Source of the DNA: RGIG2094 sp045660065
GTDB lineage: Bacteria; Bacillota; Clostridia; RGIG6154
NCBI GenBank assembly: GCA_045660065.1
Contig: JAZRDC010000085.1
Location: 1 to 20,136 of the forward strand
DNA: 20,136 nucleotides
Direction: 5' to 3'
Shown: positions 4,845 to 12,496 of the stretch, in pieces
Layout of the letters: the number at the start of each line of letters is the position of its first letter
Position numbering within the stretch: the stretch's first letter is position 1
Position numbers and translations under genes: made by a program
The notes under the pieces: model-generated
Database searches by the model: none
Seen by the model: only the letters and a program-made list of their open reading frames with translations
Told to the model about the DNA's origin: nothing

Positions 4845-5684
4845 ATGTCATTAAAAATGCTTCTTGGTTTAAATAAATTCTTTAAATTACCAAAGCATCC
4901 GTTTAACATGCAACAAAATGGCGAGAAAACTTATGCTCAATGGCAATTTGAAAAAGGAATAGACACTATCAAATTTTATTTGGAATATACCGATGAAAAT
5001 GAAATGTTTTCCAATAAAAGTGTATTGGATATAGGTTGTGGTGCCGGGGGTAAATCTCTTTATTATTTATCAAAAGGTGCTTTGTCGGTTACAGGTGTTG
5101 ATGTTGTTGAAAAGTATAAAGAAGAATCTGAACAATTAAGAGATAAATTGGGTCTTAAAGGTTTTGAATTTGTTTATGCAGATGCATCTCAAATGCCATT
5201 TGCCGAAGCCTCTTTTGATACGGTAATTATGAACGATGCAATGGAACATGTTGCAAAACCTCTGGAAGTTTTAAACGAAGTAAATCGAGTTTTAAAACCG
5301 GGCGGTAAACTTTATATAAATTTCCCACCATACAATCATCCGTTTGGTGCGCATTTAAGTGATGCAATAGGTATTCCGTGGGTGCATTTGTTATTTGATG
5401 ACAATACCCTTATAAAAGGATATAAAGAACTTGTTAAAAATTTGCCTGATGGTGATGAAAGAATCGGATTCAGAATTGATACCGATGATAAAGGAAAAGA
5501 ATACTTTTCGTACATTAATAAAATGAGTACAAAAAGATTTAAGAAAATTTTAAGTGAAACAAAATTCAACTGCGAATATTACAAGGAAGTACCACTGAGG
5601 AAATTTTTGTTGCCACTTTCAAAAATTAAATTATTTAACGATTGTTTTACAAAAATGGTCGTTTGTGTTTTAAGTAAGAGGTGA
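4845..5684 (+). CDS. Class I SAM-dependent methyltransferase
   Basis: A 279-residue soluble enzyme of the methyltransferase-11 type. The SAM-binding motif I is LDIGCGAGG at 61-69, followed by the acidic ribose-binding position in GVDVVEKY (about 84), the motif II/III region DASQMPFAEASFDTVIMNDA and EVNRVLKPGGKLYINFP. The C-terminal third (SDAIGIPWVHLLFDDNTL onward) is a lineage-specific extension. Proteins of this layout include small-molecule, lipid and quinone methyltransferases; the substrate cannot be told from sequence. The ATG has AGGGGG about 8 bases upstream. It is the first gene of a run continuing into a 60-residue protein and valS. The stop is TGA. Confidence 0.85.
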   Translation: MSLKMLLGLNKFFKLPKHPFNMQQNGEKTYAQWQFEKGIDTIKFYLEYTDENEMFSNKSVLDIGCGAGGKSLYYLSKGALSVTGVDVVEKYKEESEQLRDKLGLKGFEFVYADASQMPFAEASFDTVIMNDAMEHVAKPLEVLNEVNRVLKPGGKLYINFPPYNHPFGAHLSDAIGIPWVHLLFDDNTLIKGYKELVKNLPDGDERIGFRIDTDDKGKEYFSYINKMSTKRFKKILSETKFNCEYYKEVPLRKFLLPLSKIKLFNDCFTKMVVCVLSKR

Positions 5685-5688
5685 GTGT

Positions 5689-5871
5689 ATGTGGACAGTT
5701 GTTTTTGTTACCAACGAATTTGATGTAGCATATAACATAAAAGAAAAGTTGGAAAATGAGTCTTTTAAAGTTAGAGTAAAAAAGAGAGTATCGGAAGGTT
5801 TGGAACCTGAATCTTTTGAAATTTTAGTACCTGATGCTGAAGTACCTTTGGCACTTGCTCAGGTTGGTTAA
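5689..5871 (+). CDS. DUF2007-like small protein
   Basis: A 60-residue protein, MWTVVFVTNEFDVAYNIKEK, with a beta-alpha-beta-beta pattern ending ESFEILVPDAEVPLALAQVG. It resembles the small single-domain DUF2007 family (ACT-like fold, proposed signal-transduction role, no demonstrated function). In Clostridia, genes of this type are often next to housekeeping genes. Its start is 4 bases after the methyltransferase stop, with GAGGTGAGTGT before the ATG, and it ends 31 bases before the valS start, so it is probably co-transcribed with both. Confidence 0.65.
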   Translation: MWTVVFVTNEFDVAYNIKEKLENESFKVRVKKRVSEGLEPESFEILVPDAEVPLALAQVG

Positions 5872-5901
5872 TATAATTTTGACAAAGGAATGATTTTAAA
5901 A

Positions 5902-8535
5902 ATGTGTAAACACCAGAATATTGACAAAAACTATGATCCAAAGCAATTTGAAGATCGCTTGTACAAAGAATGGGAAGAAAAGGGGTACTTTGGCGCAGAC
6001 AGTTCTTCTGAAAAAGAACCATATACCATTGTAATTCCGCCTCCGAATGTTACAGGTCAGCTTCATATGGGTCATGCATTGGATGAAACTCTTCAGGATA
6101 TTTTAATCAGATATAAACGCTTACAGGGCTACGAGGCTCTTTGGGTGCCTGGAACTGACCATGCTGGTATTGCTACTCAGATTAAAGTTGAAGAAATGCT
6201 TCGTAAAGAACAGGGACTTACCAGACACGATGTTGGCAGAGAAAAATTTCTTGAAATGGTTTGGGACTGGAAAGCAAAATTTGGTAGTACTATCACAAAT
6301 CAGTTGAAGAAACTTGGTTCATCATGCGACTGGACAAGAGAAAGATTTACAATGGACGAAGGCTGTTCAAAAGCCGTAAAAGAAGTTTTCTGTAATCTTT
6401 ATGAAAAAGGTCTTATTTACAGAGGTAACAGAATTATCAACTGGTGTCCGAATTGTGCAACTGCTTTGTCTGATGCAGAAGTTGAATATCAGGAACAGGA
6501 AGGTGCATTCTGGCACATTAAATATCCGGTAAAAGACAGTGATGAATATGTTATTATCGCTACAACAAGACCTGAAACATTACTTGGTGATACTGCGGTT
6601 GCAGTTCACCCTGATGATGAAAGATATACAAACCTTGTTGGCAAAATGTTAGTTTTACCTTTAGTTGGCAGAGAAATTCCTGTAGTTGCTGACGAATATG
6701 TTGAAAAAGATTTTGGTACAGGTTGTGTTAAAATTACTCCTGCCCACGATCCTAACGACTTTGAAGTTGGTAAAAGACATAATCTTGAAGTTATCAAAGT
6801 TCTTGATGATAATGCTTGTGTTAATGAATTTGGCGGCAAATATCAGGGAATGGACAGATATGAAGCAAGAAAAGCAATGGTTGCAGATCTTGAAGAACTT
6901 GGTTTATTAGTAAAAATTGAAAAACATTCTCACAATGTAGGTACTTGCTACAGATGTGGAACTACTGTTGAACCTATCGCATCACAACAGTGGTTTGTAA
7001 AAATGGAACCTTTGGCAAAACCTGCTGTTGAAGTTGTAAAAGACGGAACATTGAAGTTTGTACCTGAAAGATTTTCAAAAACTTATCTTTCATGGATGGA
7101 AAATGTTCGTGACTGGTGTATTTCAAGACAGTTATGGTGGGGACACAGAATTCCTGCGTATTATTGTGATGAATGTGGAGAAATGTTTGTTTCTAAAGAA
7201 GATATTACCACTTGTTCTAAGTGCGGTGCAACACTCCGCCAGGAAGAAGATGTGTTAGATACATGGTTCAGTTCAGCACTTTGGCCATTTTCAACACTTG
7301 GTTGGCCTGAAAATACCAAAGACCTCGAAAAATTCTATCCAACAAGTACTTTGGTTACAGGATATGACATTATTTTCTTCTGGGTTGCACGTATGGTATT
7401 TTCAGCACTTGAGCATACAGGTAAAGCACCGTTTGAACATGTATTTATTCATGGTATTGTTCGCGACAGTCAGGGCAGAAAAATGTCAAAATCCCTTGGC
7501 AACGGTGTAGATCCTTTGAAAGTTATTGAAAAATATGGCGCCGATGCTCTCAGATTTACTTTAGCAACAGGTAATTCACCAGGAAATGATATGAGATATT
7601 ATGAGGAAAGAGTAGAAGCAAGCAGAAACTTTGCTAATAAAATCTGGAATGCTTCAAGATTTATCCTTATGAATTTAACAGAAGATAATCTTGGTGAATT
7701 AGAAATTGATAAACTCAATGTTGAAGATAAGTGGATTATCAGCAAATTAAATACTTTGACAAAAGAAGTTACTGAAAATCTCGATAAATTTGAATTAGGT
7801 GTTGCTGTTGCAAAACTTTACGATTTCATTTGGGATGATTTATGTGATTGGTATATTGAACTTGTTAAACCGCGTTTGTATGAATCAGAAGATCCAACAA
7901 ACAAAACAGCGCAAAGCGTTTTAGTATATGTAATGACTAATACTTTGACACTTTTACATCCGTTTATGCCATTTATAACTGAAGAAATCTGGCAGCATCT
8001 TCCACACCAGGGCGAAACTATTATGCGTGCAAAATGGCCTGTGTTCGATGAAAAACTTTCATTTGAAAAAGAAGAAAAAGAACTTGGCTTCATAATGGAT
8101 GCAATTAAGGCAATCAGAAACACAAGAGCCACAATGAATGTTCCTGTATCTAAAAAAGCGAATCTTTACATTAAGACACAGTACAAAGATGTGTTTGAAA
8201 ACGGAGCACAGTTCTTCCAGAAACTCGCAAATGCTTCTGCTGTAAGCATTGTTGATGATGCGTTTTCTATGGAAGATGCGGCATCGGTTGTTTCAGAAGG
8301 TGCGCAGATTTTAATTCCTATGGGTGATTTAGTTGACTTTGAAAAAGAAAAAGAACGTTTACTCAAAGAAAAACAGCGCTTAGAAGGTGAAGTTAAGCGT
8401 GTTGAAGGTAAATTGAGCAATCAGGGATTTGTTTCAAAAGCACCTGCAAAACTTATTGAGGAAGAAAAAGAAAAAGGCGAAAAATATCGCGCAATGCTTG
8501 AAAAAGTTATTGAAAATCTTGAAAAACTTAAATAA
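5902..8535 (+). CDS. valS: Valine--tRNA ligase
   Basis: An 877-residue class Ia aminoacyl-tRNA synthetase that charges tRNA-Val. The HIGH signature is HMGH at 55-58 within PPPNVTGQLHMGHALDE. The CP1 editing region includes TTRPETLLGDTAVAVHPDD. A cysteine motif (CPNCATALS) and a CDEC...CSKC zinc-type pair precede DTWFSSALWPFS. KMSKS is at 527-531. The anticodon-binding domain and a C-terminal coiled-coil tRNA-binding arm (from about VDFEKEKERLLKEK) complete a full-length bacterial enzyme. I start at ATG 5902: an upstream in-frame ATG at 5890 directly abuts the AAAGGA site (5884-5889) and leaves no spacing. No T-box leader precedes it; expression probably comes from the promoter at 4781. Confidence 0.97.
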   Translation: MCKHQNIDKNYDPKQFEDRLYKEWEEKGYFGADSSSEKEPYTIVIPPPNVTGQLHMGHALDETLQDILIRYKRLQGYEALWVPGTDHAGIATQIKVEEMLRKEQGLTRHDVGREKFLEMVWDWKAKFGSTITNQLKKLGSSCDWTRERFTMDEGCSKAVKEVFCNLYEKGLIYRGNRIINWCPNCATALSDAEVEYQEQEGAFWHIKYPVKDSDEYVIIATTRPETLLGDTAVAVHPDDERYTNLVGKMLVLPLVGREIPVVADEYVEKDFGTGCVKITPAHDPNDFEVGKRHNLEVIKVLDDNACVNEFGGKYQGMDRYEARKAMVADLEELGLLVKIEKHSHNVGTCYRCGTTVEPIASQQWFVKMEPLAKPAVEVVKDGTLKFVPERFSKTYLSWMENVRDWCISRQLWWGHRIPAYYCDECGEMFVSKEDITTCSKCGATLRQEEDVLDTWFSSALWPFSTLGWPENTKDLEKFYPTSTLVTGYDIIFFWVARMVFSALEHTGKAPFEHVFIHGIVRDSQGRKMSKSLGNGVDPLKVIEKYGADALRFTLATGNSPGNDMRYYEERVEASRNFANKIWNASRFILMNLTEDNLGELEIDKLNVEDKWIISKLNTLTKEVTENLDKFELGVAVAKLYDFIWDDLCDWYIELVKPRLYESEDPTNKTAQSVLVYVMTNTLTLLHPFMPFITEEIWQHLPHQGETIMRAKWPVFDEKLSFEKEEKELGFIMDAIKAIRNTRATMNVPVSKKANLYIKTQYKDVFENGAQFFQKLANASAVSIVDDAFSMEDAASVVSEGAQILIPMGDLVDFEKEKERLLKEKQRLEGEVKRVEGKLSNQGFVSKAPAKLIEEEKEKGEKYRAMLEKVIENLEKLK

Positions 8536-8545
8536 TTATATATGC

Positions 8546-8585
8546 AAAAAAAGTCGTAAACTTTTATAAAGTTTGCGACTTTTTT
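8546..8585 (+). terminator. Terminator after valS
   Basis: AAGTCGTAAACTT pairs with AAGTTTGCGACTT (one G-T pair) around a short loop, followed by TTTTTT. It closes the methyltransferase-valS unit. Confidence 0.9.
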
Positions 8586-8646
8586 CTGCTTTTTATTCAA
8601 AATCTTTAATGTATTATAATATCAATATTACTTTCAGGAGGTAAAA

Positions 8647-8973
8647 ATGAATATAGTACATACCAACAATACAATGACTGTTAAATTGTGTGAAGATATA
8701 GATCACAACAATGCTTTTGAAATCAGAGAAAAAATTGATTCAGAAATTAATAAAAGACCAGTGAAAAATTTAGTTTTTGATTTTTCTAAAGTTGAATTTA
8801 TGGATAGTTCCGGTATTGGAATGATATTAGGACGATATAAACTTTTGAGTTCGTTAGGTGGTTTTGTTTATATTAATAATCCTACAACTCAAGTTATGAA
8901 AATAATTGAAATTGCAGGAATTAACAGAATAATACCTGTTGTAAATGATGCTAAAAAACAGGAGGCGGAATAG
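8647..8973 (+). CDS. spoIIAA: Anti-sigma F factor antagonist SpoIIAA
   Basis: A 108-residue STAS-domain protein. In the forespore it binds the anti-sigma factor SpoIIAB and frees SigF; SpoIIAB inactivates it by phosphorylating a Ser in the DSSG loop. That loop is FMDSSGIG at 51-58, the phosphorylated Ser most likely being S55. The length is close to the family norm of about 115. The ATG has CAGGAGG about 6 bases upstream. It is the first gene of a compact spoIIAA-spoIIAB-sigF operon, the conserved order in endospore formers. A TATAAT lies at 8615-8620 but no good -35 or sigma-H match is evident. It ends in TAG, showing that TAG is a stop in this host. Confidence 0.95.
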   Translation: MNIVHTNNTMTVKLCEDIDHNNAFEIREKIDSEINKRPVKNLVFDFSKVEFMDSSGIGMILGRYKLLSSLGGFVYINNPTTQVMKIIEIAGINRIIPVVNDAKKQEAE

Positions 8974-8974
8974 T

Positions 8975-9403
8975 ATGAAAAACAATTACATATTTATACA
9001 ATTTAAAAGTTGTCCTGAAAATGAAAAAATGGCAAGGCAAATTATTGCACATTTTGTTGCCGATTTAGATCCGACTATTGATGAATTATGCGATATAAAA
9101 ACTGCAGTTTCGGAGGCGGTAACAAATGCAGTGGTTCATGGATATGCAAACAAAGAAGGCGTAGTGTTTTTAAATGCTGAAATTATTGAAAATGAACTCA
9201 TTGTTGAAATTTCGGATAAAGGATGTGGAATAAAAAATATAGAAGAGGCAAAGCAACCACTATTTACGACACAGCCTGAACTGGAACGATCAGGTATGGG
9301 GTTTACGGTAATGGAAACATTTATGGATAGTTTAGATGTAATATCAAGTCCGGGGGCAGGAACAAAGGTTATAATGAGGAAAATCATCAGAAAATATGAA
9401 TAG
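8975..9403 (+). CDS. spoIIAB: Anti-sigma F factor / serine kinase SpoIIAB
   Basis: A 142-residue GHKL-type ATPase that holds SigF inactive and phosphorylates SpoIIAA. The N-box is EAVTNAVVHGY (E47, N51), the G1 box DKGCGI (81-86), the G2 box ERSGMGFTVM (104-113) and the GTKV strand near 129-132. I start at ATG 8975, one base after the spoIIAA stop, with AGGAGG nine bases upstream, because it gives the normal family length; longer in-frame starts lie inside spoIIAA. Its TAG stop (9401-9403) is overlapped by the sigF start, consistent with coupled expression of the two binding partners. Confidence 0.96.
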   Translation: MKNNYIFIQFKSCPENEKMARQIIAHFVADLDPTIDELCDIKTAVSEAVTNAVVHGYANKEGVVFLNAEIIENELIVEISDKGCGIKNIEEAKQPLFTTQPELERSGMGFTVMETFMDSLDVISSPGAGTKVIMRKIIRKYE

Positions 9404-10073
9404 TTTGATAATTCGAAATAAAATCGTTGAAGAGAATATGGGGCTTGTTTATATGGTTGCAAAGAAGTTTTGCGGGCGTGGTGTTGAGTTTGAAGATATA
9501 GTACAAATCGGTTCAGTTGGACTAATTAAAGCCGGGGAGAGGTTTAATCCTGAATTAAATGTTAAATTTTCAACTTATGCCGTCACAGTGATTATGGGAG
9601 AAATAAAGCGTTATTTTCGTGATGATGGTTTAGTAAAAATACCAAGAACTATTAAAGAGTCAGGGGTAAAAATTGTTAAAGCAATTGAAGAATTGAAGAA
9701 AACTTTAAATCGGGAACCAACTGTTTTTGAACTCAGTAATCATCTTAATCTTGATTCGGAAAAAATAGTTGAAGCATTAAATGCATTAAAACCTTGTGAA
9801 TCAATTTTTGCTGACAGCGAAAATGATGTGAATTTGTGTGAAAAAATACCTGATATTAAAGATGGGAATATCGAAATAGAAGATGAAATTTTTTTAAAAG
9901 AAATACTAAACACTTTAGACACTCGTTTGCGCCGGATTGTAATTTTACGATTTTTCAGAGATAAATCACAAAGTGAGGTAGGGAAAATGCTTGGCATATC
10001 ACAAGTACAAGTTTCAAGACTAGAGAAAAAGGCTTTACAGATTTTAAAAAACCAGAGCAAACTTAGCACATAA
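9396..10073 (+). CDS. sigF: RNA polymerase sporulation sigma factor SigF
   Basis: A 225-residue sigma-70 family factor that directs early forespore transcription. Region 2 spans about 15-75 (GLVYMVAKKFCGRGVEFEDI, FNPELNVKFSTYAVTVIMGE, IKRYFRDDG). Region 3 begins VKIPRTIKESG. Region 4 with the HTH is RRIVILRFFRDKSQSEVGKM then LGISQVQVSRLEKKALQIL. Length and operon position distinguish it from SigG, which would follow spoIIGA-sigE. It overlaps spoIIAB by 8 bases and has no strong ribosome site of its own, so translation is probably coupled. No clear terminator follows in the 40 bases before the purine promoter. The stop is TAA. Confidence 0.95.
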   Translation: MNSLIIRNKIVEENMGLVYMVAKKFCGRGVEFEDIVQIGSVGLIKAGERFNPELNVKFSTYAVTVIMGEIKRYFRDDGLVKIPRTIKESGVKIVKAIEELKKTLNREPTVFELSNHLNLDSEKIVEALNALKPCESIFADSENDVNLCEKIPDIKDGNIEIEDEIFLKEILNTLDTRLRRIVILRFFRDKSQSEVGKMLGISQVQVSRLEKKALQILKNQSKLST

Positions 10074-10112
10074 AAAATAAGAGAAAATTAAATACAATAA
10101 TGTTAAAATTTG

Positions 10113-10141
10113 TTGACTAAATTATAAAAATGTGATATTAT
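10113..10141 (+). promoter_or_regulatory. Promoter of the purine operon
   Basis: TTGACT (10113-10118), 17-base spacer, TATTAT (10136-10141). The predicted start near 10148 lies just before the ZTP aptamer. It is 40 bases beyond the sigF stop. Confidence 0.8.
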
Positions 10142-10150
10142 ATCTATGTA

Positions 10151-10224
10151 GCTTTTTATGACTGACGGATAAGTGGTGAACCACAGGGAATAAAAAGCGT
10201 AATTTCGTCGACCGTCTGGGCAAT
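10151..10224 (+). promoter_or_regulatory. ZTP (pfl) riboswitch aptamer
   Basis: The P1 stem GCTTTTTAT (10151-10159) pairs with ATAAAAAGC (10190-10198). It encloses the conserved TGACTGACG and GTGGTGAACCAC hairpin followed by AGGGAA. A short linker leads to the hallmark 3' core CCGTCTGGGCA (10212-10222), which forms the pseudoknot. The class binds ZTP/ZMP, which accumulates when 10-formyl-THF limits purine synthesis, and turns on folate and purine genes. The position directly upstream of purE fits. Confidence 0.92.
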
Positions 10225-10260
10225 CCTTTAATGTTTAATCTAGAGGATTGCCCTTTTGTT
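10218..10260 (+). terminator. Riboswitch-controlled intrinsic terminator
   Basis: GGGCAATCC (10218-10226) pairs with GGATTGCCC (10245-10253), followed by TTTTGTT. The GGGCA of its 5' arm is also the CTGGGCA of the ZTP aptamer core. Ligand-stabilised pseudoknot and terminator are therefore mutually exclusive, giving an ON switch for the purine operon. Confidence 0.9.
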
Positions 10261-10277
10261 AAATTTAGGAGGTAACT

Positions 10278-10778
10278 ATGAAAAAGATTGCAATTGTAAT
10301 GGGTAGCGACAGTGATTTGCCTGTTATGGAAAAATGCATCAACAAGGTTAAAGAGTTCGGCGTTCCTTATGAAGTAAGGGTACTTTCTGCTCATCGTACA
10401 CCTGTTGAAGCAAAAGAATTTGCAGGTGCTTTAAGAAAAAATGGTTTTGGTGCTGTTATTTGTGCTGCCGGCAAGGCTGCGCATCTTGCGGGTGCGTTTG
10501 CAGCAAACACCACTCTGCCTGTTATTGGTATTCCTGTTAAGTCTTCAACACTCGATGGTTTGGACGCTTTGTTATCTACTGTTCAGATGCCGTCAGGTAT
10601 GCCTGTTGCAACAGTTGCGATTGATGGTGCTGAAAATGCAGCATTGCTTGCACTTCAGATTTTGGCGGTTTCAGATGACGAGATTGCGGAAAAATATGAG
10701 TCAATGCGCAAATCGGCCACTGAAAAAGTTCTGGAAAAAGACAAAATTATTTCTGAAAAATACAGTTATAATGTTTAA
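10278..10778 (+). CDS. purE: N5-carboxyaminoimidazole ribonucleotide mutase (PurE class I-like)
   Basis: A 166-residue enzyme converting N5-CAIR to CAIR. GSDSD (9-13), VLSAHRTP (35-42) and the long PVIGIPVKSSTLDGLDALLS...VQMPSGMPVATVAI core are class I PurE hallmarks. The usual AGGAAHLPG loop reads AGKAAHLAG here, a variation in an active-site loop that may just be a lineage difference. Class I enzymes normally work with PurK, which is not in this window. AGGAGG lies 4 to 5 bases before the ATG. It is the first gene behind the ZTP riboswitch. A strong hairpin separates it from purM. Confidence 0.93.
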   Translation: MKKIAIVMGSDSDLPVMEKCINKVKEFGVPYEVRVLSAHRTPVEAKEFAGALRKNGFGAVICAAGKAAHLAGAFAANTTLPVIGIPVKSSTLDGLDALLSTVQMPSGMPVATVAIDGAENAALLALQILAVSDDEIAEKYESMRKSATEKVLEKDKIISEKYSYNV

Positions 10779-10785
10779 TAAATTT

Positions 10786-10830
10786 CAAAACTTTTCTGCT
10801 AAATTGTAGTAGAAAAGTTTTGTGCTACTA
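10786..10830 (+). promoter_or_regulatory. Hairpins in the purE-purM gap
   Basis: CAAAACTTTTCT (10786-10797) pairs perfectly with AGAAAAGTTTTG (10811-10822). No T-run follows, so it is not a standard terminator. A competing small stem, TAGTAG (10807-10812) with CTACTA (10825-10830), overlaps it by two bases. It may tune processing or partial termination between purE and the rest of the operon. Confidence 0.5.
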
Positions 10831-10858
10831 ATAAGTTGTTTGAAGGGAGTATTTGATT

Positions 10859-11896
10859 ATGAAAAGTTTTAGTGAAAGTTACAAAGAAGCCGGAGTAGAT
10901 ATTACTGCCGGTTATGAAGCAGTTCGTTTAATGAAGCAGCACATTGCACGCACAATGACAAGTGGTGTTGTTTCTGATATCGGCGGATTTGGCGGATTAT
11001 TTTCTTTAGATTTGGATGGAATTAAAAATCCTGTTCTCGTTAGCGGAACTGACGGTGTAGGAACAAAACTTAAGATGGCATTTTTAATGGATAAACACGA
11101 TACTGTTGGTATCGATTGCGTTGCTATGTGCGTTAATGATATTATCTGTTGCGGTGCCAAACCATTGTTTTTCCTTGACTATATTGCAGTAGGAAAGAAT
11201 TTTCCTGAAAAAGTTGCACAGATTGTTTCAGGTGTTGCAGAAGGTTGTGTTCAGTCAGGTGCTGCACTTATCGGTGGTGAAACTGCTGAAATGCCGGGAT
11301 TCTATCCTGAAGATGAATATGATCTTGCAGGTTTTGCTGTTGGCGTAGTTGACAAGGAAAAAATTCTTGATAACAAATCTATCAAAGAAAATGATGTGAT
11401 TATTGCTCTTCCTTCAAGCGGTGTGCATTCTAATGGTTTTTCTCTTGTGAGAAAAGTTTTTGATGTAAAAAAAGCAGATTTAAAATCACCGGTTGCGGAA
11501 CTTGGTGGAAAATCAATTGGTGAAACTTTACTTACACCAACTAAGATTTATGTAAAACCAATGCTTGAATTGTTCAAAAATGTTAAAGTTAAAGCAGTAT
11601 CTCACATTACCGGTGGTGGCTTTTATGAAAATATTCCAAGAAGCATTCCGGAAGGTTTTACTGCTAAAATTGATCGTTCAGCAGTAAGAGTTTTACCAAT
11701 TTTTGAATTACTTGCAAAAACAGGTAATATTTCTGAAAGAGATATGTTCAACACATTTAATATGGGTGTTGGTATGAGTATTGTTGTTGATAAAAACGAT
11801 GTTGAACTTGCACTTAAAACACTCAAAGATAATGGTGAAGATGCTTATGTTATCGGTGAAATTGTTAAAGGTGACGAAAGCGTGGTTATATGCTAA
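10859..11896 (+). CDS. purM: Phosphoribosylformylglycinamidine cyclo-ligase
   Basis: A 345-residue AIR synthetase that closes FGAM to AIR using ATP. Motifs in order: GVDITAGYEAV, SGTDGVGTKL, DCVAMCVNDI, GGETAEMPGFY, SSGVHSNGFSLVRK, HITGGGFYENIPR and FNTFNMGVGM. It has full family length. The start is ATG 10859 with AAGGGAG nine bases upstream; an in-frame TTG two codons earlier is less likely. Its last 7 bases overlap purN, so the two are translated together. Confidence 0.97.
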   Translation: MKSFSESYKEAGVDITAGYEAVRLMKQHIARTMTSGVVSDIGGFGGLFSLDLDGIKNPVLVSGTDGVGTKLKMAFLMDKHDTVGIDCVAMCVNDIICCGAKPLFFLDYIAVGKNFPEKVAQIVSGVAEGCVQSGAALIGGETAEMPGFYPEDEYDLAGFAVGVVDKEKILDNKSIKENDVIIALPSSGVHSNGFSLVRKVFDVKKADLKSPVAELGGKSIGETLLTPTKIYVKPMLELFKNVKVKAVSHITGGGFYENIPRSIPEGFTAKIDRSAVRVLPIFELLAKTGNISERDMFNTFNMGVGMSIVVDKNDVELALKTLKDNGEDAYVIGEIVKGDESVVIC

Positions 11897-12495
11897 CTAA
11901 AATTGCGGTTTTAGTTTCAGGCGGAGGCACAAATCTTCAGGCTTTAATTGATGCACAGAAAAATAATATAATTAAGAGCGGTAGAATTGAAGTTGTAATT
12001 GCGAGTAACCCTGATGCTTATGCAATAGAACGCGCCAGAACGAACGGTATATCTGCAGTAGTTGTTAATAAAAAAGAATGTGCTTCACAAAACGACTTTG
12101 AAGAAAAAATTATTGATACTTTGGAACAGTATGGCATTGAACTTATTGTCCTTGCGGGGTTTATGTGTATTTTAAGTGAAAATTTCACTAAAAAATATGC
12201 TGACAGAATTATTAATGTTCATCCGTCGCTTATTCCATCATTCTGCGGCAAAGGATTTTACGGACTTAAAGTTCACGAGGCAGCACTTGAATATGGCGTA
12301 AAAGTTACAGGAGCAACTGTTCATTTTGTAAATGAAATTCCTGATGGTGGTAAGATTATTTTACAAAAAAGTGTTGAAATTCTCCCTGATGATACTGCTG
12401 AAGTGTTGCAAAAACGTGTTATGGAGCAAGCAGAATGGAAAATACTGCCTGAAGCTTGTGAAATTGTTTCAAAAGAAATTATGGAGGTAAAATAA
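11890..12495 (+). CDS. purN: Phosphoribosylglycinamide formyltransferase
   Basis: A 201-residue, 10-formyl-THF-dependent GAR transformylase. The N-terminal VLVSGGGTNLQAL loop binds the phosphate of GAR. Catalytic residues are N109 and H111 (INVHPSLIPSF) and D152 (EIPDGGKII). The FCGKGFYGLKVHEAAL loop is the form common in Clostridia. The start overlaps the end of purM and lacks a strong ribosome site, implying coupling. Because it depends on 10-formyl-THF, it is one of the two steps whose shortage the ZTP riboswitch senses indirectly. The stop is TAA. Confidence 0.96.
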   Translation: MLTKIAVLVSGGGTNLQALIDAQKNNIIKSGRIEVVIASNPDAYAIERARTNGISAVVVNKKECASQNDFEEKIIDTLEQYGIELIVLAGFMCILSENFTKKYADRIINVHPSLIPSFCGKGFYGLKVHEAALEYGVKVTGATVHFVNEIPDGGKIILQKSVEILPDDTAEVLQKRVMEQAEWKILPEACEIVSKEIMEVK

Positions 12496-12496
12496 T

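Noticed and set aside
8540..8646. Sigma-H promoter for the spoIIA operon
   Set aside because: A TATAAT occurs at 8615-8620, but no convincing sigma-H -35/-10 pair or sigma-A -35 box accompanies it.
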